Shown here piece after piece: positions 56,689 to 64,000 of a DNA stretch of 64,000 nucleotides. Positions within the stretch are counted from its first letter, which is position 1. Every line of letters starts with the position of its first letter. The translations under genes and the position numbers were made by a program. The stretch comes from Polynucleobacter sp. JS-JIR-II-50 (GTDB lineage Bacteria; Pseudomonadota; Gammaproteobacteria; Burkholderiales; Burkholderiaceae), in NCBI RefSeq assembly GCF_018687895.1, contig NZ_CP061307.1:248001-312000 (forward strand), given 5' to 3'. Under the pieces are notes generated by a model. It saw only the letters and a program-made list of their open reading frames with translations, ran no database searches and was not told the DNA's origin.

Positions 56689-57687
56689 ATGTTTGAAAAT
56701 AAAAGTATTTTAATTACTGGCGGCACTGGTTCTTTCGGGCATGCATTTGTTGCCATGACGTTGGAAAAATTTAAGCCAAAAAAATTGATCATTTTTTCCC
56801 GCGATGAAATGAAACAGTGGGAAATGGCTAAAATTTATGGGGCTGATCCACGTATTCGTTTCTTTATTGGTGATGTCAGGGATAAAGAGAGATTGCACAG
56901 AGCTCTGCATGGCATCGATTTTGTGGTGCATGCAGCCGCGACTAAAATTGTTCCTACTGCTGAATACAATCCTTTCGAGTGTGTCAAGACTAATATTAAT
57001 GGCGCCATGAATTTGATTGATGCTTGCATAGACCAAGGTATTAAGAAAGTTGTTGCTTTATCAACGGATAAGGCCAGCAGCCCAATTAATTTATATGGCG
57101 CTACAAAGTTGGCGTCCGATAAACTATTTGTCGCTGGAAATTCTTATGCTGGTGGTCAAGAGACTAGATTTTCTGTTGTTCGCTATGGAAATGTAATGGG
57201 GTCTCGTGGATCCGTTATTCCTTTCTTTATGTCTCAAGCAGATTCAGGAAGGCTTCCAATTACTGATACGCGTATGACGCGTTTTATGATTAGTTTAGAG
57301 CAGGGAGTAGAGTTGGTTTGGCACGCTTTTCAGGATATGGTTGGTGGCGAGGTTTATGTAAAAAAGATCCCCTCGATGAATATTGTGGATATTGCGAAGG
57401 CTGTCGCTCCTAATGCCGAACACGAAATTATTGGCATTCGACCAGGGGAAAAGCTCCATGAGCAGATGATTAGCCCAGAGGATTCCTATCATACTTATGA
57501 GCATCCTGAATATTTTAAAATTTTGCCCGCCATCCATCAGTGGAGTTCTGACCCACTGCGCATTAAAAATGGAGTGAAGGTAGTAGAAGGCTTTAGTTAT
57601 GACTCCTTGAGTAATCAACAAAAGATGAGTGTGTTAGAGCTTCAGGGTTGGATAGAAAGTCACCGTGCAAAAATTGGGGCAATTTAG
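56689..57687 (+). CDS. pseB: UDP-N-acetylglucosamine 4,6-dehydratase (inverting)
   Basis: A 332-residue SDR enzyme, first step to pseudaminic acid. ILITGGTGSFGHAFVAMTL is the nucleotide loop, STDKASSPINLYGATKLASDKL holds the active-site Asp-Lys and YxxxK, and RYGNVMGSRGSVIPFF follows. The PseB type is supported by the following pseC. It begins an AT-richer stretch. Confidence 0.93.
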   Translation: MFENKSILITGGTGSFGHAFVAMTLEKFKPKKLIIFSRDEMKQWEMAKIYGADPRIRFFIGDVRDKERLHRALHGIDFVVHAAATKIVPTAEYNPFECVKTNINGAMNLIDACIDQGIKKVVALSTDKASSPINLYGATKLASDKLFVAGNSYAGGQETRFSVVRYGNVMGSRGSVIPFFMSQADSGRLPITDTRMTRFMISLEQGVELVWHAFQDMVGGEVYVKKIPSMNIVDIAKAVAPNAEHEIIGIRPGEKLHEQMISPEDSYHTYEHPEYFKILPAIHQWSSDPLRIKNGVKVVEGFSYDSLSNQQKMSVLELQGWIESHRAKIGAI

Positions 57688-57689
57688 TA

Positions 57690-58871
57690 GTGAGAAATAT
57701 CCCATATGGCCGACAAGATATCTCAGCTGGGGATATTGACGCTGTTATTAATGTCTTAAGATCTGATTGGCTTACCCAAGGGCCAGTTGTTCCGCAGTTT
57801 GAAAATGCTATTACAGAGTACTGTGGCGCCAATTTTGCCATAGCTGTAAATAGTGCAACATCCGCCCTTCATATCGGCTGCTTATCTCTGGGATTGGGGC
57901 CTGGTGATTGGCTTTGGACATCTCCGATATCATTTGTCGCCTCGGCTAATTGCGGTTTGTATTGTGGCGCGCGAGTTGATTTTATTGATATCGATCCTCT
58001 TACATACAACGTCTCTATGGGCGCCTTGGAAGAAAAACTTCGTATAGCAAAAAAGAATGGCGCCTTACCCAAGGTGGTTGTACCCGTGCATTTTGCAGGT
58101 CAATCTTGCGATATGAGAAGAGTGCGGCAGTTGGCCGATGAATACAACTTTAAAATTATCGAGGATGCATCACATGCCATTGGTGCAAGATACCAAAATG
58201 AACCAGTAGGAAATTGTCGATATTCCGATATTACCGTTTTTAGTTTTCATCCAGTCAAAATTATTACTACAGGTGAGGGTGGGGTTGCCGTTACAAATGA
58301 TGCGAAGTTGGCAAGTCGCATGCAAATACTTAGAAGCCATGGAATTACCCGAAATTCAAGCGCAATGCTGAGTCAAAATGTTGGCCCTTGGTACTATGAG
58401 CAAATTGAGCTTGGCTTTAATTACAGGATGACAGATATTCAAGCGGCCTTGGGATTAAGTCAGCTACATAGACTGGATAAATTTGTTGATGCTCGGCAAA
58501 GTATCGCTAAAAAATATAATATTGCTTTAGCTTCTTTGCCGGTGACTATCCCCTGGCAAGATCCAGATAGTTATTCCAGTTTTCATCTTTATGTAATTCG
58601 ATTAAAGACGGATGCGATTAAAAAGACTAGGCTTGAAGTTTTTGAGAGTATGCGTGCCCTGGGTGTCGGGGTAAATGTCCACTATATTCCAATCTACCAT
58701 CAACCTTTTTTCAAGAATCGTCATGGATTTGATATTGGTTACTGCCCTAATGCGGAGGCGTATTACAGGGAGGCAATCTCTTTGCCTATGTACCCTTCAT
58801 TAGTGGATGCTGACTTTGATTATGTGGTTGCCTCACTCCGTCAAGCTTTAGGGATTAAATATCAGTCATGA
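57690..58871 (+). CDS. pseC: UDP-4-amino-4,6-dideoxy-N-acetyl-altrosamine transaminase
   Basis: A 393-residue DegT-family PLP aminotransferase. PYGRQDISAGDIDAV is the PseC start, SWLTQGPVVPQFE follows, VAVNSATSALHIGCL and EDASHAIGARYQNEPVG are conserved, and FHPVKIITTGEGG carries the PLP Lys. I chose the GTG at 57690, two bases after the pseB stop, as the frame's earlier start overlaps pseB by 40 bases. It overlaps pseF by four bases. Confidence 0.93.
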   Translation: MRNIPYGRQDISAGDIDAVINVLRSDWLTQGPVVPQFENAITEYCGANFAIAVNSATSALHIGCLSLGLGPGDWLWTSPISFVASANCGLYCGARVDFIDIDPLTYNVSMGALEEKLRIAKKNGALPKVVVPVHFAGQSCDMRRVRQLADEYNFKIIEDASHAIGARYQNEPVGNCRYSDITVFSFHPVKIITTGEGGVAVTNDAKLASRMQILRSHGITRNSSAMLSQNVGPWYYEQIELGFNYRMTDIQAALGLSQLHRLDKFVDARQSIAKKYNIALASLPVTIPWQDPDSYSSFHLYVIRLKTDAIKKTRLEVFESMRALGVGVNVHYIPIYHQPFFKNRHGFDIGYCPNAEAYYREAISLPMYPSLVDADFDYVVASLRQALGIKYQS

Positions 58872-59593
58872 CGCATCAATCGCTCGGTAAAATTTTGGTG
58901 CTGATTCCTGCAAAGGCTGGTTCGGTACGCTTGCCTCGTAAGAATATTCGAAAGTTTTTAGGGGTTAGCCTTCTTGGGCGCGCGATTAAGCGAGCTCAAA
59001 ATCTTTCTTTTATTGATCGAATATGTGTCAGCACCGAGGATGATGAGGTGGCCGATGAGGCACGGAAGTTCAATGTCGATATTCCTTTTATGCGCCCTGA
59101 AGTTTTATCAAAAGATCCTGCGGGTGTAGTTGAGGTGGCTTTGCATGCTCTCGAATGGTTTGAGTTACATGGTGAGGATTTTGATACTCTGATTATTTTG
59201 CTACCAACCTCCCCTTTTTGTAAAAGTTCGCATATTGAAGGTGCAGTGGATGTGTATTTAAAAACTGGCGCGAAGTTTCTCATGAGTGTCTCACGCGAAG
59301 TGCATTCACCCTTTAGTAGCCTTATTTTAGATGATGGATGGCTAACACCGCTCCATCCAGAATACTTAAATCAAACCGGGTCTCGAAGCAATGCGCTAGT
59401 TCCTTTGTTGGCAAGGTGCAATGGCGCAATAACGATCTGCAATGTTGAGGAGTTTAAAAAAACTAAGAATTATTATTCTTATCCTCTGGCGGCCTATGAG
59501 ATGCCACTAGAGCGCAGTATTGATATTGATACCGAGCTTGAGTTTCAATTTGCTGAGTTCTTGGCAGAGAGGAATCCAAGTCTTGCCGACTAA
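58868..59593 (+). CDS. pseF: Pseudaminic acid cytidylyltransferase
   Basis: A 241-residue CMP-sugar synthetase. ILVLIPAKAGSVRLPRKNIR is the nucleotide loop. ILLPTSPFCKSSHIEGAVDVY and VSREVHSPF follow, and SIDIDTELEFQFAE is the C-terminal metal-site block. It activates the nonulosonic acid with CTP. Identification as PseF, not NeuA, relies on pseB and pseC beside it. It overlaps pseG by 11 bases. Confidence 0.9.
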   Translation: MTHQSLGKILVLIPAKAGSVRLPRKNIRKFLGVSLLGRAIKRAQNLSFIDRICVSTEDDEVADEARKFNVDIPFMRPEVLSKDPAGVVEVALHALEWFELHGEDFDTLIILLPTSPFCKSSHIEGAVDVYLKTGAKFLMSVSREVHSPFSSLILDDGWLTPLHPEYLNQTGSRSNALVPLLARCNGAITICNVEEFKKTKNYYSYPLAAYEMPLERSIDIDTELEFQFAEFLAERNPSLAD

Positions 59594-60602
59594 AATTATA
59601 TTTAGAGCAAATGCCAACAATAAGATTGGGACTGGTCATGTTATGAGGTGCCTAGCCTTAGCTAATGCATGCCGTAATTTTGGAGCAAAAACCCAGTTCA
59701 TTGGTAGCATCGAAGATGAGGTGCTAGTTCAGCGCATAATTTCCAATAAGCATGAATTTATATCATTAGATTCTGGGTTCGGGTGCGCCTGGCCAGAGAG
59801 TTTGGATGATTATTTTGGGTGGGTTGTGCTTGATGGATATGATTTTGATTCAAGTGATCAGGTAAATATTCAAAAAAAAGGATATAAGTTAATGGTTATT
59901 GACGATATGGCCCATCTTGATATTTATTATGCTGACGTAATCCTTAATCAAAATTTTTCAGCGCATCCTGGTCATTATCGTTTGGGGTCTGCGGCTCAAA
60001 TGTTGATGGGGCCCAATTATGCGTTATTACGAAAAGAATTTTTAGGGAGAAGTCAGTCTCTGCGCCAAAAGGCAGAGAATCGCCTATTAATTACCTTGGG
60101 GGGTTCCGATCCTCAGGGGGTTATCTTTCAACTTCTAGATGCATTAGATCTCGTTGATCAAGTAAAGCTGGAAATAAAGGTGATTGCAGGTTCTAGCTCA
60201 TTTCATCTAAATCGACTAAAGGATTATGCAGATCATATGCAAAAAACTGGTGTTCATTACATAGAGATCGAGCGCTTTACCAACGATATGCCAAGCAAAA
60301 TGCTTTGGGCGGATTTTGCAATTATTGCAGGAGGCAGCACAACTTTAGAGGCTGCATATATGGGATTGCCTGTCCTTGTAATAACGATGGCCAATAATCA
60401 GGCTGCTATTGCTGAGGCAATGGGGGCGGCGGGAGCGGCAATACCGTTGGGCTGGCATTCTGATCTAAGTGCTAGATCTATTGCGAATGAAATTTACAAT
60501 TTAGTCGTTAATGATCAAGTTAGGCATGGAATATCCTTGAGTGCGCGCACCCTCGTGGATGGCTATGGGGCAGATAGAGTTGCCCAAATTTTACTAAATT
60601 AA
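59583..60602 (+). CDS. pseG: UDP-2,4-diacetamido-2,4,6-trideoxy-beta-L-altropyranose hydrolase
   Basis: A 339-residue GT-B-like hydrolase that removes UDP in the pseudaminic pathway. IIFRANANNKIGTGHVMRCLALA is the PseG signature with the catalytic His. LMVIDDMAHLDIYYADVILNQN and LITLGGSDPQG follow, then IIAGGSTTLEAAYMGLPVLVI. The TTG at 59583 was chosen, overlapping pseF, since upstream codons are pseF in another frame. Confidence 0.9.
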   Translation: MPTKIIFRANANNKIGTGHVMRCLALANACRNFGAKTQFIGSIEDEVLVQRIISNKHEFISLDSGFGCAWPESLDDYFGWVVLDGYDFDSSDQVNIQKKGYKLMVIDDMAHLDIYYADVILNQNFSAHPGHYRLGSAAQMLMGPNYALLRKEFLGRSQSLRQKAENRLLITLGGSDPQGVIFQLLDALDLVDQVKLEIKVIAGSSSFHLNRLKDYADHMQKTGVHYIEIERFTNDMPSKMLWADFAIIAGGSTTLEAAYMGLPVLVITMANNQAAIAEAMGAAGAAIPLGWHSDLSARSIANEIYNLVVNDQVRHGISLSARTLVDGYGADRVAQILLN

Positions 60603-60639
60603 ATAATTTTCTATCAATGCAAAATGAAAGTGCATCCCA

Positions 60640-61406
60640 ATGGATAAAAAAAATATTATGAACAGTCAACAAGACAAGTATGCTGAAACAGCATTTTGGG
60701 ATCAAGTGTCTCGTCAGCGTATTTATGCTGCATTTGATGAGGATGAGTATAAGGAGGTTCTCGATAAGGTTTGGGGTTCCCAAATGCAAGATCTTAAGAT
60801 TGCTGATATTGGTAGTGCATCTGGAGTGTCGGCCGCTTTATTTGCTGCTTGTGGCGCAAAGGTTACTGGCATTGAAATATCTCCAGATCTAGTCACTCAG
60901 GCGCAGGACCTTTGGAAAAATTATTCCGATAGAATAAATTTTGTTGTTGGTGATGCGGAGAATCTGGATTTGCCGGACTCAAGTCAAGACGCTGTTTTTT
61001 TGGTGGCGTACTCCATCATATCCCTCTTTTAGATCAAGTTTATTCCGAGGCTTGGCGCGTTCTCAAGCCGGGGGGGAAGCTAGTTGCCATTGAGCCAAAT
61101 CAAGCGGATTTTTTAGAGTTAATTGAGTGGGGTGTGGCTGACTTGCGTGGGAAATTGACTCCTAACGAATATCCAATGAACCCCTTGGCTATGAGAAATG
61201 AGTTGCGTCATGCTGGATTTATCAAGCCCAGATTTTGGACTATCCGCAGTGATATTCCTGTTCTCAATCAAATTCCGCTGATTAAATTATTTTTTAGTAG
61301 AAAAAAAGGATTTTCAATAAAGAAACCCTTGTTGAGCCTCTTAAATGCTTTTCGCTCCCCGGAAAAAAGGGGAAATTTCTTTGTAATGGTTGCTCAAAAA
61401 TCATGA
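60640..61406 (+). pseudogene. SAM-dependent methyltransferase interrupted by a T7 frameshift
   Basis: A class I methyltransferase in two frames. The first part (60640-61032) has the SAM motif IADIGSASGVSAALFAACGA and INFVVGDAENLDLPDSSQDAV, then stops soon after a T7 run at 60995-61001. From 61005 the next frame continues GVLHHIPLLDQVYSEAWRVLKPGGK without a stop to 61406. One extra T (T8) would restore a 255-residue protein (..DAVFFGGVLHH..). This may be a true mutation, a slippery site or an assembly error. It lies between pseG and another methyltransferase. Confidence 0.8.
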
Positions 61407-62092
61407 ATACTAATTGGAGGGAGTTTTGGGACAATAAGGCACTGGCGTCAAATGATTTCCAGGCGACTGGACGTGGTCTTATGGATCCCTTAGGATTTTT
61501 ATACACTATTGAAGAGATTGTAAAACTATTAAATTTACAGCAAGGCGAATCTCTTGCGGATATTGGTTGTGGTTCTGGGTTGGTGGCATTATCTTTAGCC
61601 CCATGGCTTAAGGAGATTAACGGCATAGACATTAGCCCAGCATTAATTTTGAGAGCAAAAGCAAATCTATTGGGAATTTCAAACATCAATTTTAATGTTG
61701 GAGATTTTACCGATCTTCCTTTAGAGTCTGCTTCTACAGACAAATTACTTGCCTACAGCGTGCTTCAATATTTGAGCGGGAGAGAAAATGTTTTGGCAGC
61801 TTTTAAGCAAATTAAACGTGTTTTAAGGGATGGAGGCAAAGCCCTACTTGCAGCTAATCCAGATCCTTTAAAGAGGCTGACTTACGAGGAAGTCGTAAGA
61901 AAAAATCAAGATAAAAATGCTGCCGATAGAGAAATTTCTTTATGTGATGATTTGCTTTGGATTTCTAAAGAGGAATTTTTTGATCTTGCCAACGAAGTAG
62001 GTTTAACTGCGAAAATCGAGCCCATTAACCCACGTATTTGGCAACATTTTTATATGTTCAATTTGGTGCTAACAAAACAGAAGGAGTGCTAA
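61403..62092 (+). CDS. SAM-dependent methyltransferase
   Basis: A 229-residue class I methyltransferase. SLADIGCGSGLVALSLAPWL is motif I and INGIDISPALI motif II; FNVGDFTDLPLES and LLAYSVLQYL resemble motifs of Methyltransf_11/25. It overlaps the broken methyltransferase by four bases and directly precedes pseI (no gap). It may O- or N-methylate the nonulosonic acid or another sugar; this is inferred from location. Confidence 0.75.
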   Translation: MNTNWREFWDNKALASNDFQATGRGLMDPLGFLYTIEEIVKLLNLQQGESLADIGCGSGLVALSLAPWLKEINGIDISPALILRAKANLLGISNINFNVGDFTDLPLESASTDKLLAYSVLQYLSGRENVLAAFKQIKRVLRDGGKALLAANPDPLKRLTYEEVVRKNQDKNAADREISLCDDLLWISKEEFFDLANEVGLTAKIEPINPRIWQHFYMFNLVLTKQKEC

Positions 62093-63142
62093 TTGGGGAG
62101 TCAGATATTAATTGGAGATCGTCCAGTAGGATTGGGGCAAGAGCCATTCATTGTTGCCGAGGTGGGGATTAACCATAACGGGGATATAAATCGTGCATTG
62201 GAAATGATTAACGTTGCTTCCAGGGCAGGTTGTGACGCAGTAAAATTTCAAACATTCAAGGCAGATCAGTTTATTAATGATCCTGCGCAGATTTTTACCT
62301 ATCAGTCTCAAGGTCGGGAAGTTAGTGAATCTATGCTGGAAATGTTTAAGCGTTATGAGTTGCCTGATAGTGCATGGCAGATTCTTAAGGAGGAGTGTAG
62401 AAAAGCAAATATTATATTTTTTTCTACCCCGCAAAATATTACTGATTTAAGGATTTTAGAAAAAGTAGGTGTTCCGGCAATTAAGGTTGGTTCAGATGAC
62501 TTCACTAATCTCCCTCTTTTAAAAGAGTATGCAAAAACTGGCTTGCCGCTAATTTTATCGACTGGGATGTCCAACTTAGCTGAAGCTTATCAAGCCCTAG
62601 AAGTTATTGGGGCGCTTGAGAGTTATCCAGCAATCCTATTGGTATGTACATCTCAATACCCCACTCTTCCTAAAGATGTTAACCTTGCGCGAATTGCGGC
62701 CTTAAAAGCCGCCTTTCCCATGGTTCCGATTGGTTTTTCTGATCATACGCGCGGTGCTTTGGCTTCATCGATCGCCGTATCTCTTGGGGCATGTTTTTTA
62801 GAAAAACATTTCACGCTTTCACATGATCTCCCGGGGCCAGATCACTGGTTTTCGGAGGACCCTACGGGTCTTTTGGATTGGGTGAGTAGTATTCGAACGG
62901 CATACAGTATGCTTGGAAGTCCAGTTGTAAGACCAACAAGCCAAGAAAAGATTAATAAAGGCGAATATCAGCGGCGTATTGTTGCTGCCAAAGATATTAA
63001 TCCTGGGGATACTTTCGTAGAAGAATCTTTTATTATGCGACGAGTTCCCGGAGGGAGGGGTTTACCGCCATCGTTTGTTGATTATTTATTGGGGCGAAGT
63101 GCGCTCCGGGATTATCGCGCAGGCGAACCAATAGAGTTTTGA
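62093..63142 (+). CDS. pseI: Pseudaminic acid synthase
   Basis: A 349-residue NeuB-family enzyme condensing phosphoenolpyruvate with the 6-deoxy diacetamido hexose. VAEVGINHNGDINRALEMI and AVKFQTFKADQFI are barrel motifs, LILSTGMSNLAE and GFSDHTRGALAS follow. The C-terminal SAF/antifreeze-like domain (about 285-345) includes RRIVAAKDINPGDTF. The TTG start directly follows the methyltransferase stop with AAGGAG upstream. The PseI identity depends on pseBCFG. Confidence 0.9.
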   Translation: MGSQILIGDRPVGLGQEPFIVAEVGINHNGDINRALEMINVASRAGCDAVKFQTFKADQFINDPAQIFTYQSQGREVSESMLEMFKRYELPDSAWQILKEECRKANIIFFSTPQNITDLRILEKVGVPAIKVGSDDFTNLPLLKEYAKTGLPLILSTGMSNLAEAYQALEVIGALESYPAILLVCTSQYPTLPKDVNLARIAALKAAFPMVPIGFSDHTRGALASSIAVSLGACFLEKHFTLSHDLPGPDHWFSEDPTGLLDWVSSIRTAYSMLGSPVVRPTSQEKINKGEYQRRIVAAKDINPGDTFVEESFIMRRVPGGRGLPPSFVDYLLGRSALRDYRAGEPIEF

Positions 63143-63144
63143 TT

Positions 63145-63600
63145 ATGGACCAAACTCATTTTAAAGAACTCTTTTTAAATCTGATAAATAATATCGATAA
63201 TCCTTTTCACCCTTTGGTTTGGATAAACGGATTACCAGAAATAGGTAGCGGAACATATATCGGAGGTTTTTCGGAAATAAATGCAAAAGGCGCAAAGCTT
63301 TTAATTGGAGACAATTGTGATATTGCATCCTTTGTTGCTATCAATGTTGCCGATTCCCACAGGCGGTGCATCGGCTTGGAGTCGGATAACGAGTATCGTG
63401 ACATTTTTATTGGCAATAATGTTTTTATTGGCTCTCATGCTGTAGTGCTTGGAGGCGCCATTATTGGTCATAATTCGGTTATAGCCTCTGGAGCGATTGT
63501 ACGGAATATTAAGATCCCCCCTTTCTCGCTTGTCTTGCCAGATTGCATAAAACCTGAATACTATCGTAAAGAGTTTGAGGCTAAGCATGGGGTCTCCTGA
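63145..63600 (+). CDS. Left-handed beta-helix acyltransferase
   Basis: A 151-residue hexapeptide-repeat protein. IGSGTYIGGFSEI, LLIGDNCDIASFVAI, IFIGNNVFIGSHAVVLGGAIIG and NSVIASGAIV are helix turns; conserved His near INVADSH fits the catalytic base. PseH, the usual acetyltransferase of this pathway, is a GNAT and is absent from the window, so this protein may take its place or acetylate the sugar elsewhere. The ATG at 63145 was chosen; a TTG at 63139 would overlap pseI. Confidence 0.8.
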   Translation: MDQTHFKELFLNLINNIDNPFHPLVWINGLPEIGSGTYIGGFSEINAKGAKLLIGDNCDIASFVAINVADSHRRCIGLESDNEYRDIFIGNNVFIGSHAVVLGGAIIGHNSVIASGAIVRNIKIPPFSLVLPDCIKPEYYRKEFEAKHGVS

Positions 63601-64000
63601 TTTAAACATACCTCATAATCTTCCACTTATTGCAACTGAAGATTTAGAGGCGGTTAACGCAACCTTAACTTCTGGCTGGATAGCTCAAGGTAAAGCAGTT
63701 TCAAGCCTGGAATCCTTCTTTGTGGAAAAATATGCACAGGGTTTTTCTTGTGCATTATCTAGTGGAACTTCAGCCCTATTCCTTGCTTTAAAGGGATTAG
63801 GTATTAAAACAGGCGATAGAGTGGCAATTCCCACATATGCTTGCTCGGCAATATTAAATGCAGTCTATATGCTTCAGGCCAAGCCTGTATTGGTGGACGT
63901 TTTGCCTGATACATTTTGTTTGGATCCCCAAGGTTTAAATGAGGTTCAGGATATTTCAGCTGTAGTTGCAGTACATACATTTGGTGCTAAAGCTGATGTC
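63587..64000 (+). CDS. DegT/DnrJ/EryC1/StrS aminotransferase (3' end missing)
   Basis: The first 138 residues of a sugar aminotransferase, cut by the window end. IPHNLPLIATEDLEAV and TLTSGWIAQGKAVSSLE match the family start; CALSSGTSALFLALKGLGI is the PLP phosphate region, IPTYACSAILNAVYML follows. The PLP Lys lies beyond the window. It overlaps the acyltransferase by 14 bases. It is a second transaminase beside pseC, so the island may make another amino sugar. Confidence 0.85.
   Translation, partial: MGSPDLNIPHNLPLIATEDLEAVNATLTSGWIAQGKAVSSLESFFVEKYAQGFSCALSSGTSALFLALKGLGIKTGDRVAIPTYACSAILNAVYMLQAKPVLVDVLPDTFCLDPQGLNEVQDISAVVAVHTFGAKADV

Overview
The window looks like a chromosomal segment of a betaproteobacterium of the family Burkholderiaceae, most likely Polynucleobacter or a close freshwater relative. 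This rests on gene content and order (yqgE-ruvX-pyrR-pyrB, tolQRAB-pal-cpoB-queC, glyA-nrdR, exbBD-lpxK-ycaR-kdsB, xerD-plsY), compact spacing, moderate GC by eye, and frequent TTG/GTG starts coupled to upstream stops. The genus is an inference; no database search was possible.

Layout. 1-2281: end of yqgE/algH, then ruvX, pyrR and pyrB. 2292-11129: first surface-polysaccharide block, with a GT-B glycosyltransferase, a DUF6492-type protein, a GT25 enzyme, a GT10 fucosyltransferase on the minus strand, the complete dTDP-L-rhamnose set rmlB-rmlD-rmlA-rmlC, and the heptosyltransferase waaC. 11126-18139: a TolC-like outer-membrane channel, uppP, a DUF2721 protein, UDP-xylose synthase, trmB, gabD and nusB. 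18145-23505: riboflavin genes ribH, ribB (fused to a degenerate GTP cyclohydrolase II-like domain), ribD and ribE, with four small pilin-like genes between ribB and ribD. 23516-31361: a Phd/RelE toxin-antitoxin pair, queC, the Tol-Pal operon, glyA and nrdR. 31438-42613: adk, the LPS-related genes kdsB and lpxK with exbBD, xseA, murB, yajQ, a truncated CopG-type antitoxin, a MazF-like toxin-antitoxin pair, xerD, plsY, a MAPEG protein and folE. 42618-45193: two lipoproteins, a Fur-box-like palindrome, a high-potential iron-sulfur protein, an HPP membrane protein and a 48-codon gene.

45344-64000 is a second, larger surface-glycan island. It starts with the GDP-L-fucose pathway (manC-gmd-fcl). 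A GT10 fucosyltransferase, several poorly characterised glycosyltransferases, an O-antigen ligase and a Wzz-like chain-length protein follow. It ends in a nonulosonic (pseudaminic-type) acid cluster: pseB, pseC, pseF, pseG, two methyltransferases, pseI, a left-handed beta-helix acyltransferase and a DegT aminotransferase cut by the window edge. The two islands probably cooperate: rhamnose and heptose come from the first, fucose and pseudaminic acid from the second, and a fucosyltransferase lies in each.

The most notable observations are an uninterrupted run of twelve AACACC hexamers inside the wzz coding sequence, encoding an (Asn-Thr)12 tract just after the first membrane helix, and a T7 homopolymer that puts a pse-cluster methyltransferase one base out of frame. 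Other points are a pilin-like operon in which some members lack leader peptides, a RibB whose second domain lacks the GTP cyclohydrolase II cysteines, a FolE with a histone-H1-like Lys/Ala tail, and a Fur-like operator upstream of the iron-sulfur protein. I found no convincing wholly new defence or mobile system. The surface-glycan island with its repeat-based variability is the best candidate for new biology.
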